Source: SZUA-521 sp041738285
GTDB lineage: Bacteria > Pseudomonadota > Gammaproteobacteria > Pseudomonadales > Azotimanducaceae
NCBI GenBank assembly: GCA_041738285.1
Contig: JBGSQB010000193.1
Coordinates: 1-13,243, forward strand
Length of the DNA stretch: 13,243 bases
Reading direction: 5' to 3'
Shown: piece after piece, positions 7,207 through 13,243 of the stretch
Position numbering within the stretch: the first letter of the stretch is position 1
How the letters are laid out: each line of letters starts with the position of its first letter
Position numbers and translations under genes: made by a program
The notes under the pieces: model-generated
Told to the model about the DNA's origin: nothing
The model's input: only the letters and a program-made list of their open reading frames with translations
Database searches by the model: none

Positions 7207-7346
7207 GCCTCGCTTCCGTCGCCGTCGTTCTGGTCGCAGTTGCGTTCGCTGGCCTCGTCATCTGGGTGGCGTTGCCATCGAACAAGGCACGGCTCGAGCG
7301 CTACGGAAGCATTCCGCTCGACGATTCCGAGGAGACGCCTCGATGA
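7203..7346 (+). CDS. ccoQ: cbb3-type oxidase small subunit CcoQ
   Basis: A 47-aa single-helix membrane protein thought to stabilise the association of CcoP with the CcoNO core. The hydrophobic helix spans about 5-24, followed by the basic RLERYGSIPLDDSEE tail; the PLDD ending is typical of CcoQ/FixQ. Start ATG at 7203 overlaps the ccoO stop by 4 bp and its own stop overlaps the ccoP start by 4 bp, showing translational coupling. Its identity rests on length, topology, tail motif and position between ccoO and ccoP. Confidence 0.93.
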   Translation: MSLASVAVVLVAVAFAGLVIWVALPSNKARLERYGSIPLDDSEETPR

Positions 7347-8218
7347 CTCTCGGCTGGAGCATATACATCATCATCGGCACCATCGGCAGCCTCGGCGCCA
7401 TGTTGTGGCTGCTGTTCGCCAATCGCACGACATCCGGCGAAGGTAAGACCACGGGCCACGATTTCGATGGCATCGAGGAATACGACAACCCGCTGCCGAT
7501 GTGGTGGGTGGGCCTGTTCGTGGCAACGATTGTCTTCGCGCTGCTCTACCTCGTCTACTACCCCGGCCTCGGCAGTTTCGCTGGGCTCAGCGGCTGGACC
7601 TCGCAAAGCGAGTGGCAGAACGATGTCGATGCCAAGGAGGCGCGCTTCGCGCCCCTGTATGCGAAGTTGGGTGCTTACACCGAATCGGAATTGCACCAGA
7701 GCAGTCAGGCAAAGCAGATCGGCCGTCGCCTGTTCCTCAATCACTGCAGCACGTGTCACGGCATCACCGCCCGCGGCGCTTTCGGGTTTCCGAACCTGAC
7801 CGACTCTGAGTGGCAATGGGGCGCCGACTTCGCCGCCATCAAGACAACACTGCTCGGTGGACGCAACGCAATGATGACGCCTTGGGGCGCGGCCCTCGGT
7901 GGCGACACGGGCATCACCGACATGGCGCAGTACGTGCGCAGCCTGTCCAATGCGACCTACGATGCCGACGCGGCCGCGCGCGCTGCACCGCAATTCCAGA
8001 TGTTCTGCATCGCCTGTCATGGCGCCGATGGCAAGGGCAACGTGCTGTTCGGTGCACCCGATCTCACCAACGACATATGGCTGTATGGCGGCGAGTCCGA
8101 ACGTATCGAATTCACGCTGCGCCATGGCCGCATGGGCGTGATGCCAGCTTTCGCCGACATTTTGGGTGAAGAGAAGATTCACATCCTCGCCGCCTACATC
8201 ACGGGACTGTCGCAGTAG
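7343..8218 (+). CDS. ccoP: cbb3-type cytochrome c oxidase subunit III (di-haem c)
   Basis: Membrane-anchored di-haem cytochrome c that accepts electrons from soluble or membrane cytochromes c and feeds CcoO. The 291-aa protein has two N-terminal helices (about 5-26 and 53-75) flanking the conserved segment GIEEYDNPLPMWW. Two class I haem sites follow: CSTCH at 135-139 and CIACH at 222-226. Methionines in MMTPWG and GVMPAF are likely axial ligands. The two-helix form is the common proteobacterial one. The start ATG at 7343 overlaps ccoQ by 4 bp. The stop TAG shares its last base with the GTG start of ccoG. Confidence 0.97.
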   Translation: MTLGWSIYIIIGTIGSLGAMLWLLFANRTTSGEGKTTGHDFDGIEEYDNPLPMWWVGLFVATIVFALLYLVYYPGLGSFAGLSGWTSQSEWQNDVDAKEARFAPLYAKLGAYTESELHQSSQAKQIGRRLFLNHCSTCHGITARGAFGFPNLTDSEWQWGADFAAIKTTLLGGRNAMMTPWGAALGGDTGITDMAQYVRSLSNATYDADAAARAAPQFQMFCIACHGADGKGNVLFGAPDLTNDIWLYGGESERIEFTLRHGRMGVMPAFADILGEEKIHILAAYITGLSQ

Positions 8219-9639
8219 TGAATGCCGACGCGCCCAGAATCATCGCGCGCGAAGCAAGCGTTGCCGCGGCCGACACGGAGGCCGCAGGATTCGCACCGGT
8301 CGATCTGTACAGCCGGCGCGAGAAGATCTTCACCCGTTCCATTCAAGGCCGGTTCCAGCGCATTCGACTGTTTTCCGGATGGCCACTGCTGCTCGGCTAT
8401 CTGGTCGTGCCGTGGCTTGCCTGGGGCGATCGGCAAGCTGTGCTGTTCGACTTGCCCGCGCGGCAGTTCCACATCTTTGGTCTCACGTTCTGGCCGCAGG
8501 ACTTCGTCCTGCTCGGCGCCCTGCTGATCATCGCGGCGTTCGCGCTGTTTACCTTCACCTCGGTCGTGGGGCGGATCTGGTGCGGCTATACCTGCCCGCA
8601 GACGGTGTGGACCGCGATATACATGTGGATCGAGCAGTTCACCGAGGGCCCACGCCACGCGCGCATTCGCCTCGACAGTGCGCCGCTCAACCTCGAGAAG
8701 GTGCGCAAGCGCGGGCTCAAACACGCGATGTGGCTTGGCTGGGCGCTGCTCACGGGTTATACGTTCGTTGGCTACTTCAGCCCGATTCGTGATCTCGCAA
8801 CCGCAGCCATCGACATCGATGCATCAGCCTGGCCAGCGCTGTGGATCACGTTCTTCACGCTCGCGACCTACATCAATGCGGGCTGGCTGCGCGAACAAGT
8901 GTGCATCTACATGTGCCCCTATGCGCGCTTCCAGTCGGCGATGTTCGATGTCGATACCCTGATCGTCTCCTACGACCCGAACCGCGGCGAGCCGCGTGGG
9001 TCGCGCAAGCGGGGTGCATCCACAGAGACCTTTGGCGATTGCATCGACTGTCAGCTGTGCGTGCAGGTTTGCCCAACTGGCATCGACATTCGCGATGGAC
9101 TGCAGTACGAGTGCATCGGCTGTGCGCACTGCATCGACGCATGCGACGACGTCATGAAAAAAATGGACTACGCGCCGGGCCTCATCAGCTATACCACCGA
9201 GCGTAAGCTCAGTGGCGGTGTATCGCGCCTGCTGCGCCCCAATGTGTTGGGCTATGGCGCTGTACTGACGGCGATGTGTGCCGTATTTGTCGTTGCACTG
9301 ATCGGCCGCAGCCTGCTTGGCATCGACGTCCTGCGTGAGCGCGGTGAGCTCTATCACGTCGTCGGCAACGAAGTACGCAACGACTATGCGTTGAAGCTCA
9401 TCAATAAGACTCAGCAGACACTGCGGCTGAGCCTCGACGTACGCTCCGCGCATCCGGTTTCGATGCTCGCGACGCCAGATCCCATCATCGAAGCAGGCGA
9501 GGTACAAAGTGTTCCCGTCAGTCTGACCATCGACAAACGGGCGCTGACCGCTGCCACTTTCGATGTCGACTTTGAGGTGTGCGCCGACGGCATCGGTTGC
9601 GACTCGGAAGTCTCGCGTTTTTTCGGGCCGGGCCAATGA
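8218..9639 (+). CDS. ccoG: Cytochrome oxidase accessory Fe-S protein CcoG (RdxA/FixG)
   Basis: Inner-membrane ferredoxin-like protein of cbb3 biogenesis; in studied species CcoG reduces Cu(II) to Cu(I) for insertion into the oxidase. The 473-aa product has about five helices (near 52-70, 96-118, 170-190, 207-224, 342-366). It carries two ferredoxin-type clusters: C275-C278-C281-C285 and C299-C302-C305-C309. Extra membrane-side cysteine pairs CGYTC (122-126) and CIYMC (229-233) are characteristic of the family. A C-terminal Ig-like periplasmic domain spans about 380-470. The GTG start at 8218 shares one base with the ccoP TAG stop and has only a weak GGGAC ribosome binding site, suggesting termination-reinitiation coupling. 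Its end overlaps ccoH by 4 bp. Confidence 0.97.
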   Translation: MNADAPRIIAREASVAAADTEAAGFAPVDLYSRREKIFTRSIQGRFQRIRLFSGWPLLLGYLVVPWLAWGDRQAVLFDLPARQFHIFGLTFWPQDFVLLGALLIIAAFALFTFTSVVGRIWCGYTCPQTVWTAIYMWIEQFTEGPRHARIRLDSAPLNLEKVRKRGLKHAMWLGWALLTGYTFVGYFSPIRDLATAAIDIDASAWPALWITFFTLATYINAGWLREQVCIYMCPYARFQSAMFDVDTLIVSYDPNRGEPRGSRKRGASTETFGDCIDCQLCVQVCPTGIDIRDGLQYECIGCAHCIDACDDVMKKMDYAPGLISYTTERKLSGGVSRLLRPNVLGYGAVLTAMCAVFVVALIGRSLLGIDVLRERGELYHVVGNEVRNDYALKLINKTQQTLRLSLDVRSAHPVSMLATPDPIIEAGEVQSVPVSLTIDKRALTAATFDVDFEVCADGIGCDSEVSRFFGPGQ

Positions 9640-9845
9640 ACACCAAGAACAACGAAGCCATCCACAACCGCCCGTGGTATCGACAGACGTGGCCATGGAT
9701 CCTCATCGCGATTCCCACGATCGGCATGATCCTGTCGATGATCACCGTGTCGGTCGCCATCTCCGGCGCCGACGCCGACGTGCGTGACGGCGTCCATGCC
9801 CCACTCGACAAAACGAGTTGGAAACGCGAGGCGCGCGCTCAGTGA
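9636..9845 (+). CDS. ccoH: Short CcoH/FixH-like membrane protein
   Basis: A small inner-membrane protein with the FixH N-terminal signature NRPWYRQTWPW (11-21), one transmembrane helix (about 21-43) and a short polar tail ending at residue 69. CcoH interacts with assembling cbb3 complexes, mainly through its membrane part. Typical CcoH is about 150 aa or more with a periplasmic domain and a DDYY-like motif after the helix; here the tail reads GADADVRDGVHAPLDKTSWK and stops. The other frames show no continuation of the missing domain before ccoI, so this is a naturally short form or an old truncation rather than a recent frameshift. ATG at 9636 overlaps the ccoG stop, and the stop overlaps the ccoI GTG by 4 bp. 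Position and signature support the name. Confidence 0.83.
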   Translation: MNTKNNEAIHNRPWYRQTWPWILIAIPTIGMILSMITVSVAISGADADVRDGVHAPLDKTSWKREARAQ

Positions 9846-12106
9846 ACGCGATCGCACCCGTGGCCGAGCGCAATGGCGCACTGCTGGGCCTCGAGGACGA
9901 ACGCGCCCTCATGGAGCTTGCGACCCGCCCCTGTGAGTCCGGGCGCCGGGAGTTCGAGCTCGACGTACCCGACATGCGTTGTGCCAATTGCGCAGGACGC
10001 ATCGAGACCGCGCTCGCTCGCGTGCCATCCGTCGATCGCGTACGCGTCAACGCTGTCCGTCACCACATCAGTCTAGAGTTCGACCCGAACAGGGCGACGC
10101 TTTCGGACATCATGGGCGCTGTGAGCGCAGCTGGATACACGCCCGTCGTCACGCCACGCGCCGATGATGATCCTGCACTCAAGGCGGAGCACCGCACCCA
10201 GATCAAGCGTCTGGGTGTCGCCGGTATCGGCATGATGCAGGTGATGATGTTCTCGATCGCGTTGTATGTCGGTCCTGGAACCGACATGAACGCCTTCTAC
10301 GAATCGCTCATGCGATGGGTTGCCCTCGCGTTCACCACACCTGTCGTGCTGTACTCGGCGGCGCCGTTCTTCCGCAACGCATACATCTGTCTTTCTGACT
10401 GGTTCGACCCGCGTGGCGGCAACCAGAGTCTGTCGATGGACGTGCCAGTGGCGCTGGCAATCGGCATCGCCTTCATGGCCAGCGTGTCGGCGACGGTCTC
10501 CGGTAGCGGCCACGTCTACTTCGATTCGGTCACCATGTTCACGTTTCTGCTGCTTGGCGCCCGCCTGCTCGAACAATCATCACGCCTGCGTCTGGCGCGC
10601 ATGGACAATTGGCTTGCGATGCTGCCGCAACGCGTGAACGTCGCGCGCGATGGTGTGAATCTGGATGTTCCGATCACCCAGGTTCGCGCCGGTGACATCG
10701 TTCGAGTTGCGGCCGGCGACCGCGTGCCGGTGGATGGCATCGTTACGGACGGTGCATCGGAAGTCGACGAAGCCGCGCTCAACGGTGAATCGACATCCGT
10801 GAGCAGACAACCAGGTGATCAACTGTTCGCAGGCACGCTCAACGTCAGCCAGCCACTGGCCATGGTTGTGACCGCCCAGGTCTCCGATACCCGCATGGCC
10901 GCCATCGCTCGACTCGCGCAACGGGCAACCCTCGACAAGCCACCCGTTGCTGCGCTGGCGGACAAGGTCGCGCGTCACTTCGTCACCGGTGTCATCGTGC
11001 TGGCGCTCGCGACCTACGTCACCTGGCAGTTCATCGATCCCGGGCACGCGCTGTGGGCAACGATCGCGGTGCTGGTGGTGTCCTGCCCCTGCGCGCTCTC
11101 GCTTGCGATGCCAACGGCCATGACGGCATCGGCCACCGCGCTGCGACGAACGGGATTCATCGCCACCCGCGCGCACGCCATAGAAAGCCTCGCGCGCATC
11201 ACCCATGTGGTATTCGACAAGACCGGTACGTTGACGGGCGGCAAGCCGCAGCTGATGCACGTGGAGCCGCTGGCCGAACTCACGGCGGATCACTGCAAGC
11301 GCATCGCTGGCGCGCTCGAGGATCGCACCAATCATCCGTTGAGCGATGCGTTCGATTCGAACGCAGACGGTGCGGTTGCTTCTGATGTGCGCATTCACGC
11401 CGGTCTTGGAGTCGCAGGTACGGTCGGTAACGCCCGCTATCGCCTTGGCAGTGCCCAGTTCTGCCGCATCAATCGGCCGCCCCGCGATCGTACGTGCACG
11501 ACGATCTATCTCGCGCGCGAAACGACGGTCGGCATGACGCCGCTTGCCGAGTTCGCCATCCGCGTATGGCTGCGCGACGATGCCGAATCGACCTTGCGCG
11601 AACTCGAACGGTTATCAGTCACGGCAGAGATCCTCACCGGTGACGGTGCGACGGCGGCGGCGGAAGTCAGCACCGCCCTGGGTGCGGTGCCCTACTCCGC
11701 GACCATGTCACCGGAAGCGAAACTCGCGCGTGTGCAAGATCTCGTACGTGGCGGTTCACACCTGATGATGGTGGGCGACGGCATCAACGACGTGCCGGGA
11801 CTCGCTGCCGCGTCGGTGTCCGTCGCACCTGCAGACGGGACGGACCTCGCCAAATCACGCAGCGATGGCATCTTGCTCGGGCGCGGACTCGGCGCACTGC
11901 CACGCGCGATCGCAATCGCCCGTCGCACACGCAGCATCGTGCGGCAGAACATGACCTGGGCGATTGTCTACAACCTTACTGCAATCCCACTGGCCGCCGC
12001 CGGGCTGGTGCCACCGTGGGTGGCCGCCATCGGCATGTCGGTCAGTTCGCTGGGCGTGACCCTGAATGCTGCCCGACTGTCGCGCGGGGAGCAGGCATGG
12101 AGATGA
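9842..12106 (+). CDS. ccoI: Copper-translocating P1B-type ATPase CcoI/FixI
   Basis: Inner-membrane Cu(I) exporting ATPase that supplies copper for CuB of CcoN. The 754-aa protein has an N-terminal heavy-metal domain with MRCANC (Cys47, Cys50), then several helices, an actuator domain, the membrane metal site CPC (415-417), phosphorylation motif DKTGTLTG (Asp459), the HP motif His498-Pro499, and hinge motif GDGIND (645-650). An odd feature is the actuator loop: NGES at 314-317 instead of the usual TGES. The GTG start at 9842 is chosen because it overlaps the ccoH stop by 4 bp in the standard coupling arrangement; a TTG at 9818 would lengthen the protein by eight residues. The ccoHIS context separates it from generic CopA. 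The end overlaps ccoS by 10 bp. Confidence 0.96.
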   Translation: MNAIAPVAERNGALLGLEDERALMELATRPCESGRREFELDVPDMRCANCAGRIETALARVPSVDRVRVNAVRHHISLEFDPNRATLSDIMGAVSAAGYTPVVTPRADDDPALKAEHRTQIKRLGVAGIGMMQVMMFSIALYVGPGTDMNAFYESLMRWVALAFTTPVVLYSAAPFFRNAYICLSDWFDPRGGNQSLSMDVPVALAIGIAFMASVSATVSGSGHVYFDSVTMFTFLLLGARLLEQSSRLRLARMDNWLAMLPQRVNVARDGVNLDVPITQVRAGDIVRVAAGDRVPVDGIVTDGASEVDEAALNGESTSVSRQPGDQLFAGTLNVSQPLAMVVTAQVSDTRMAAIARLAQRATLDKPPVAALADKVARHFVTGVIVLALATYVTWQFIDPGHALWATIAVLVVSCPCALSLAMPTAMTASATALRRTGFIATRAHAIESLARITHVVFDKTGTLTGGKPQLMHVEPLAELTADHCKRIAGALEDRTNHPLSDAFDSNADGAVASDVRIHAGLGVAGTVGNARYRLGSAQFCRINRPPRDRTCTTIYLARETTVGMTPLAEFAIRVWLRDDAESTLRELERLSVTAEILTGDGATAAAEVSTALGAVPYSATMSPEAKLARVQDLVRGGSHLMMVGDGINDVPGLAAASVSVAPADGTDLAKSRSDGILLGRGLGALPRAIAIARRTRSIVRQNMTWAIVYNLTAIPLAAAGLVPPWVAAIGMSVSSLGVTLNAARLSRGEQAWR

Positions 12107-12267
12107 TTCTGCTGCTGATACCGGTTTCCGTTGTCGTCATCGGCGCCGCCATCGCGGCGTTCATCTGGGCGGTCGACAACGGTCAGTACGAGGACATCAA
12201 TCGCGCCGGCGACTCGACGCTGTTCGATGAACCCGTCGATCCCCATTCAAAGCCACATTCGAGCTGA
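12097..12267 (+). CDS. ccoS: cbb3-type oxidase assembly protein CcoS
   Basis: A 56-aa single-helix membrane protein needed in studied species for cofactor (haem b and copper) insertion into CcoN. The helix spans about 3-24, followed by the family signature FIWAVDNGQYEDI (22-34) and an acidic tail with LFDE. ATG at 12097 gives the family-like start MEMILLLIPVSV and has GGGGA six bases upstream. ATG at 12103 (overlapping the ccoI stop as ATGA) is an alternative that drops two residues. It closes the conserved ccoGHIS group. Confidence 0.94.
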   Translation: MEMILLLIPVSVVVIGAAIAAFIWAVDNGQYEDINRAGDSTLFDEPVDPHSKPHSS

Positions 12268-12276
12268 GGAATTCCA

Positions 12277-12879
12277 ATGGCCATGCACTCCCTCGACATT
12301 CTGTTTCGCCCGAACAGCGCATGGGCGGGCATCGCCGCGGGCGGTGGCTCGACGATTAAACGCCTCCTGACCCACACGGTGCCATGGGCACTGATACCGG
12401 CGGTGTGCTGGTACTACGGCATTACCACCGTCGGCTGGCAGGTGGGCGCGGAGCCAGTGCAGAAGATGACGGCCGACAGTGCGCTGTTGATCTGCACGCT
12501 CTTCTACCTTGCGATGATCGCCGGCGTGATTTTCCTCGGCTACATGATCCATTGGATGGCGGCGACCTACGCCGCCGCGAATTCGACCGTCGAGCGTGGC
12601 ATCACCATCATCACTTACACCGCGACGCCGTTCTTTCTTGCAGGTCTGCTGGGCTTGTATCCGCAGTTGTGGCTCGACATTGCCGTCGGAACGATCATCG
12701 GCTGTTACTGCGTCTACCTGCTCTACATCGGCGTACCGACTGTCATGGACGTTCAGCCCGAGCGCGGATTTCTGTTTGCGAGCGCCGTAGTTGCCGTAGC
12801 GCTGGTGTCGGTCGTCGGCCTCATGACGGCCACGGCCATCCTCTGGGGCATGGGCGCCGAGCCGGTCTACACCTACTGA
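12277..12879 (+). CDS. Yip1-family integral membrane protein
   Basis: A 200-aa polytopic inner-membrane protein with five predicted helices (about 33-52, 69-95, 112-128, 134-155, 166-190). It has the short N-terminal LDILFRPNSAWAGI segment that often opens bacterial Yip1-domain proteins (LxxPxxxW-like). This assignment is from memory of the family pattern. The function of bacterial Yip1 proteins is unknown. ATG at 12277 has GAGGA as a ribosome binding site overlapping the ccoS stop, and the gap to ccoS is only 9 bp, so it is almost surely in the cco transcript. An accessory role in oxidase assembly or membrane stress is possible but unproven. The protein holds one cysteine cluster (GCYCVY, 142-147) of unknown relevance. 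Confidence 0.75.
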   Translation: MAMHSLDILFRPNSAWAGIAAGGGSTIKRLLTHTVPWALIPAVCWYYGITTVGWQVGAEPVQKMTADSALLICTLFYLAMIAGVIFLGYMIHWMAATYAAANSTVERGITIITYTATPFFLAGLLGLYPQLWLDIAVGTIIGCYCVYLLYIGVPTVMDVQPERGFLFASAVVAVALVSVVGLMTATAILWGMGAEPVYTY

Positions 12880-12892
12880 CGAAGGAGTCGCC

Positions 12893-13108
12893 ATGTCGGC
12901 CTACACCATCGCCCGCGAACAGATCGAAGCGGCGCTCGCCGCTGGCACCGGCGCCGGCCACAGCCGCGGCGACATACTGCATGCGCTGCTGGTAAAAGTG
13001 GTCGAAGGCTACAAAACCGAGCGCGGCCCCGAAGACACCCGCGCGGCACTCGACTTCCAGGCCCGCAACCTCGCCGACGACGAGGACTACGCCTTCATGC
13101 GGCCCTGA
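12893..13108 (+). CDS. Small hypothetical protein (71 aa)
   Basis: I do not recognise this protein. It is a soluble, mostly helical, acidic 71-aa product without cysteines, signal peptide or membrane segment. The N-terminal half (SAYTIAREQIEAALAAGTG, then RGDILHALLVKVVEGYKTE) looks like two amphipathic helices, followed by RAALDFQARNLADDEDYAFM. Coding is supported by a strong GAAGGAG ribosome binding site 6 bases before ATG at 12893, by a 13-bp gap after the Yip1-like gene, and by codon use like that of its neighbours. It is the last gene before the terminal palindrome and probably the last gene of the operon. Confidence 0.7.
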   Translation: MSAYTIAREQIEAALAAGTGAGHSRGDILHALLVKVVEGYKTERGPEDTRAALDFQARNLADDEDYAFMRP

Positions 13109-13121
13109 CGGTCATTCACCC

Positions 13122-13243
13122 AGGAGCTGGTCACTTGCCCCGGAGCTGGTGACTCGCCCCGGAGCACTAGCGCATCAGGATTTCGGTGCGTCAAACGGCG
13201 CACGTGATGCGCTAGTGCTCCGGGGCGAGTCACCAGCTCCGGG
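13122..13243. repeat. Large palindromic repeat after the operon, cut by the window edge
   Basis: Perfect 39-bp inverted arms lie at 13139-13177 and 13205-13243, around a 27-bp loop that itself holds a short GTGCG/CGCAC stem. The arm begins CCCGGAGCTGGTGACTCGCC and ends CTAGCGCATCA. To the left, 13122-13141 is an imperfect direct copy (AGGAGCTGGTCACTTGCCCC) of 13142-13161 (GGAGCTGGTGACTCGCCCC core, offset by one base). The right arm reaches the last base of the window, so the element probably extends further. There is no T-tract. It could be a REP-like or miniature mobile element and may act as a transcript end for the cco operon. It does not share sequence with the repeat at 3026-3129. Confidence 0.8.

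Noticed and set aside
7301..8182. 293-aa open frame on the - strand across ccoP
   Set aside because: Antisense shadow of ccoP, whose haem motifs are unambiguous; its translation is low-complexity and shows no family motif.
8824..9696. 290-aa open frame on the - strand across ccoG
   Set aside because: Antisense to the ferredoxin-cluster region of ccoG; no independent ribosome binding site or domain evidence.
9780..9845. Frameshifted remainder of a full-length CcoH
   Set aside because: The alternative frames in this stretch show no DDYY-like or other FixH continuation, and ccoI begins immediately.
13139..13243. CRISPR array
   Set aside because: There is a single inverted pair plus one degenerate direct copy, not regularly spaced identical repeats with unique spacers.

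Overview
The window (about 60-65 % GC by eye) reads as a gene-dense stretch of a Proteobacterium chromosome. It centres on a complete high-affinity cbb3-type cytochrome c oxidase locus, ccoNOQP followed by ccoGHIS. That gene order, the FixLJ-type regulators and the protein style fit a Proteobacterium. I lean towards a soil or aquatic Gammaproteobacterium, but the sequence alone does not settle the class.

Left part (1-3059, + strand): a FixL-like three-PAS sensor histidine kinase, open at the left edge, overlaps a FixJ-like response regulator. That regulator in turn overlaps pncC (nicotinamide-nucleotide amidase). The last codons and the stop of pncC lie inside a 104-bp palindromic repeat (3026-3129) that fills the gap to the convergent usp gene (3131-3571, - strand). 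A 141-bp divergent promoter region (3572-3712) separates this usp from an hsp20-family small heat-shock gene. A tandem-domain universal stress protein follows, and ccoN starts only 37 bp after it.

Centre (5133-12267, + strand): eight cco genes are packed with 1-10 bp overlaps or 1-bp gaps. CcoN, CcoO, CcoQ and CcoP are the oxidase subunits. CcoG (Fe-S protein), CcoH, CcoI (copper P-type ATPase) and CcoS are assembly factors. All haem and copper ligands expected in CcoN and the three CXXCH haem c sites of CcoO and CcoP are present. Oddities are a very short CcoH (69 aa) and a TGES-to-NGES change in CcoI.

Right part (12277-13243): a five-helix Yip1-like membrane protein and an unrecognised 71-aa protein continue the operon at short spacing. 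The window ends in a second, unrelated palindromic repeat with perfect 39-bp arms that probably runs past the edge.

Together this looks like a low-oxygen respiration and survival island. The sensor and regulator are predicted to perceive oxygen or redox state, the Hsp20 and Usp proteins to serve hypoxia or stationary-phase survival, and the oxidase to respire at low oxygen. I found no convincing FNR/ANR/FixK box in the non-coding gaps and no fixK or fnr gene, so the FixLJ pair is the only visible candidate regulator. I see no clearly novel defence or mobile system. The most novel-looking items are the two repeats, the short CcoH, the pncC linkage and the two downstream genes.
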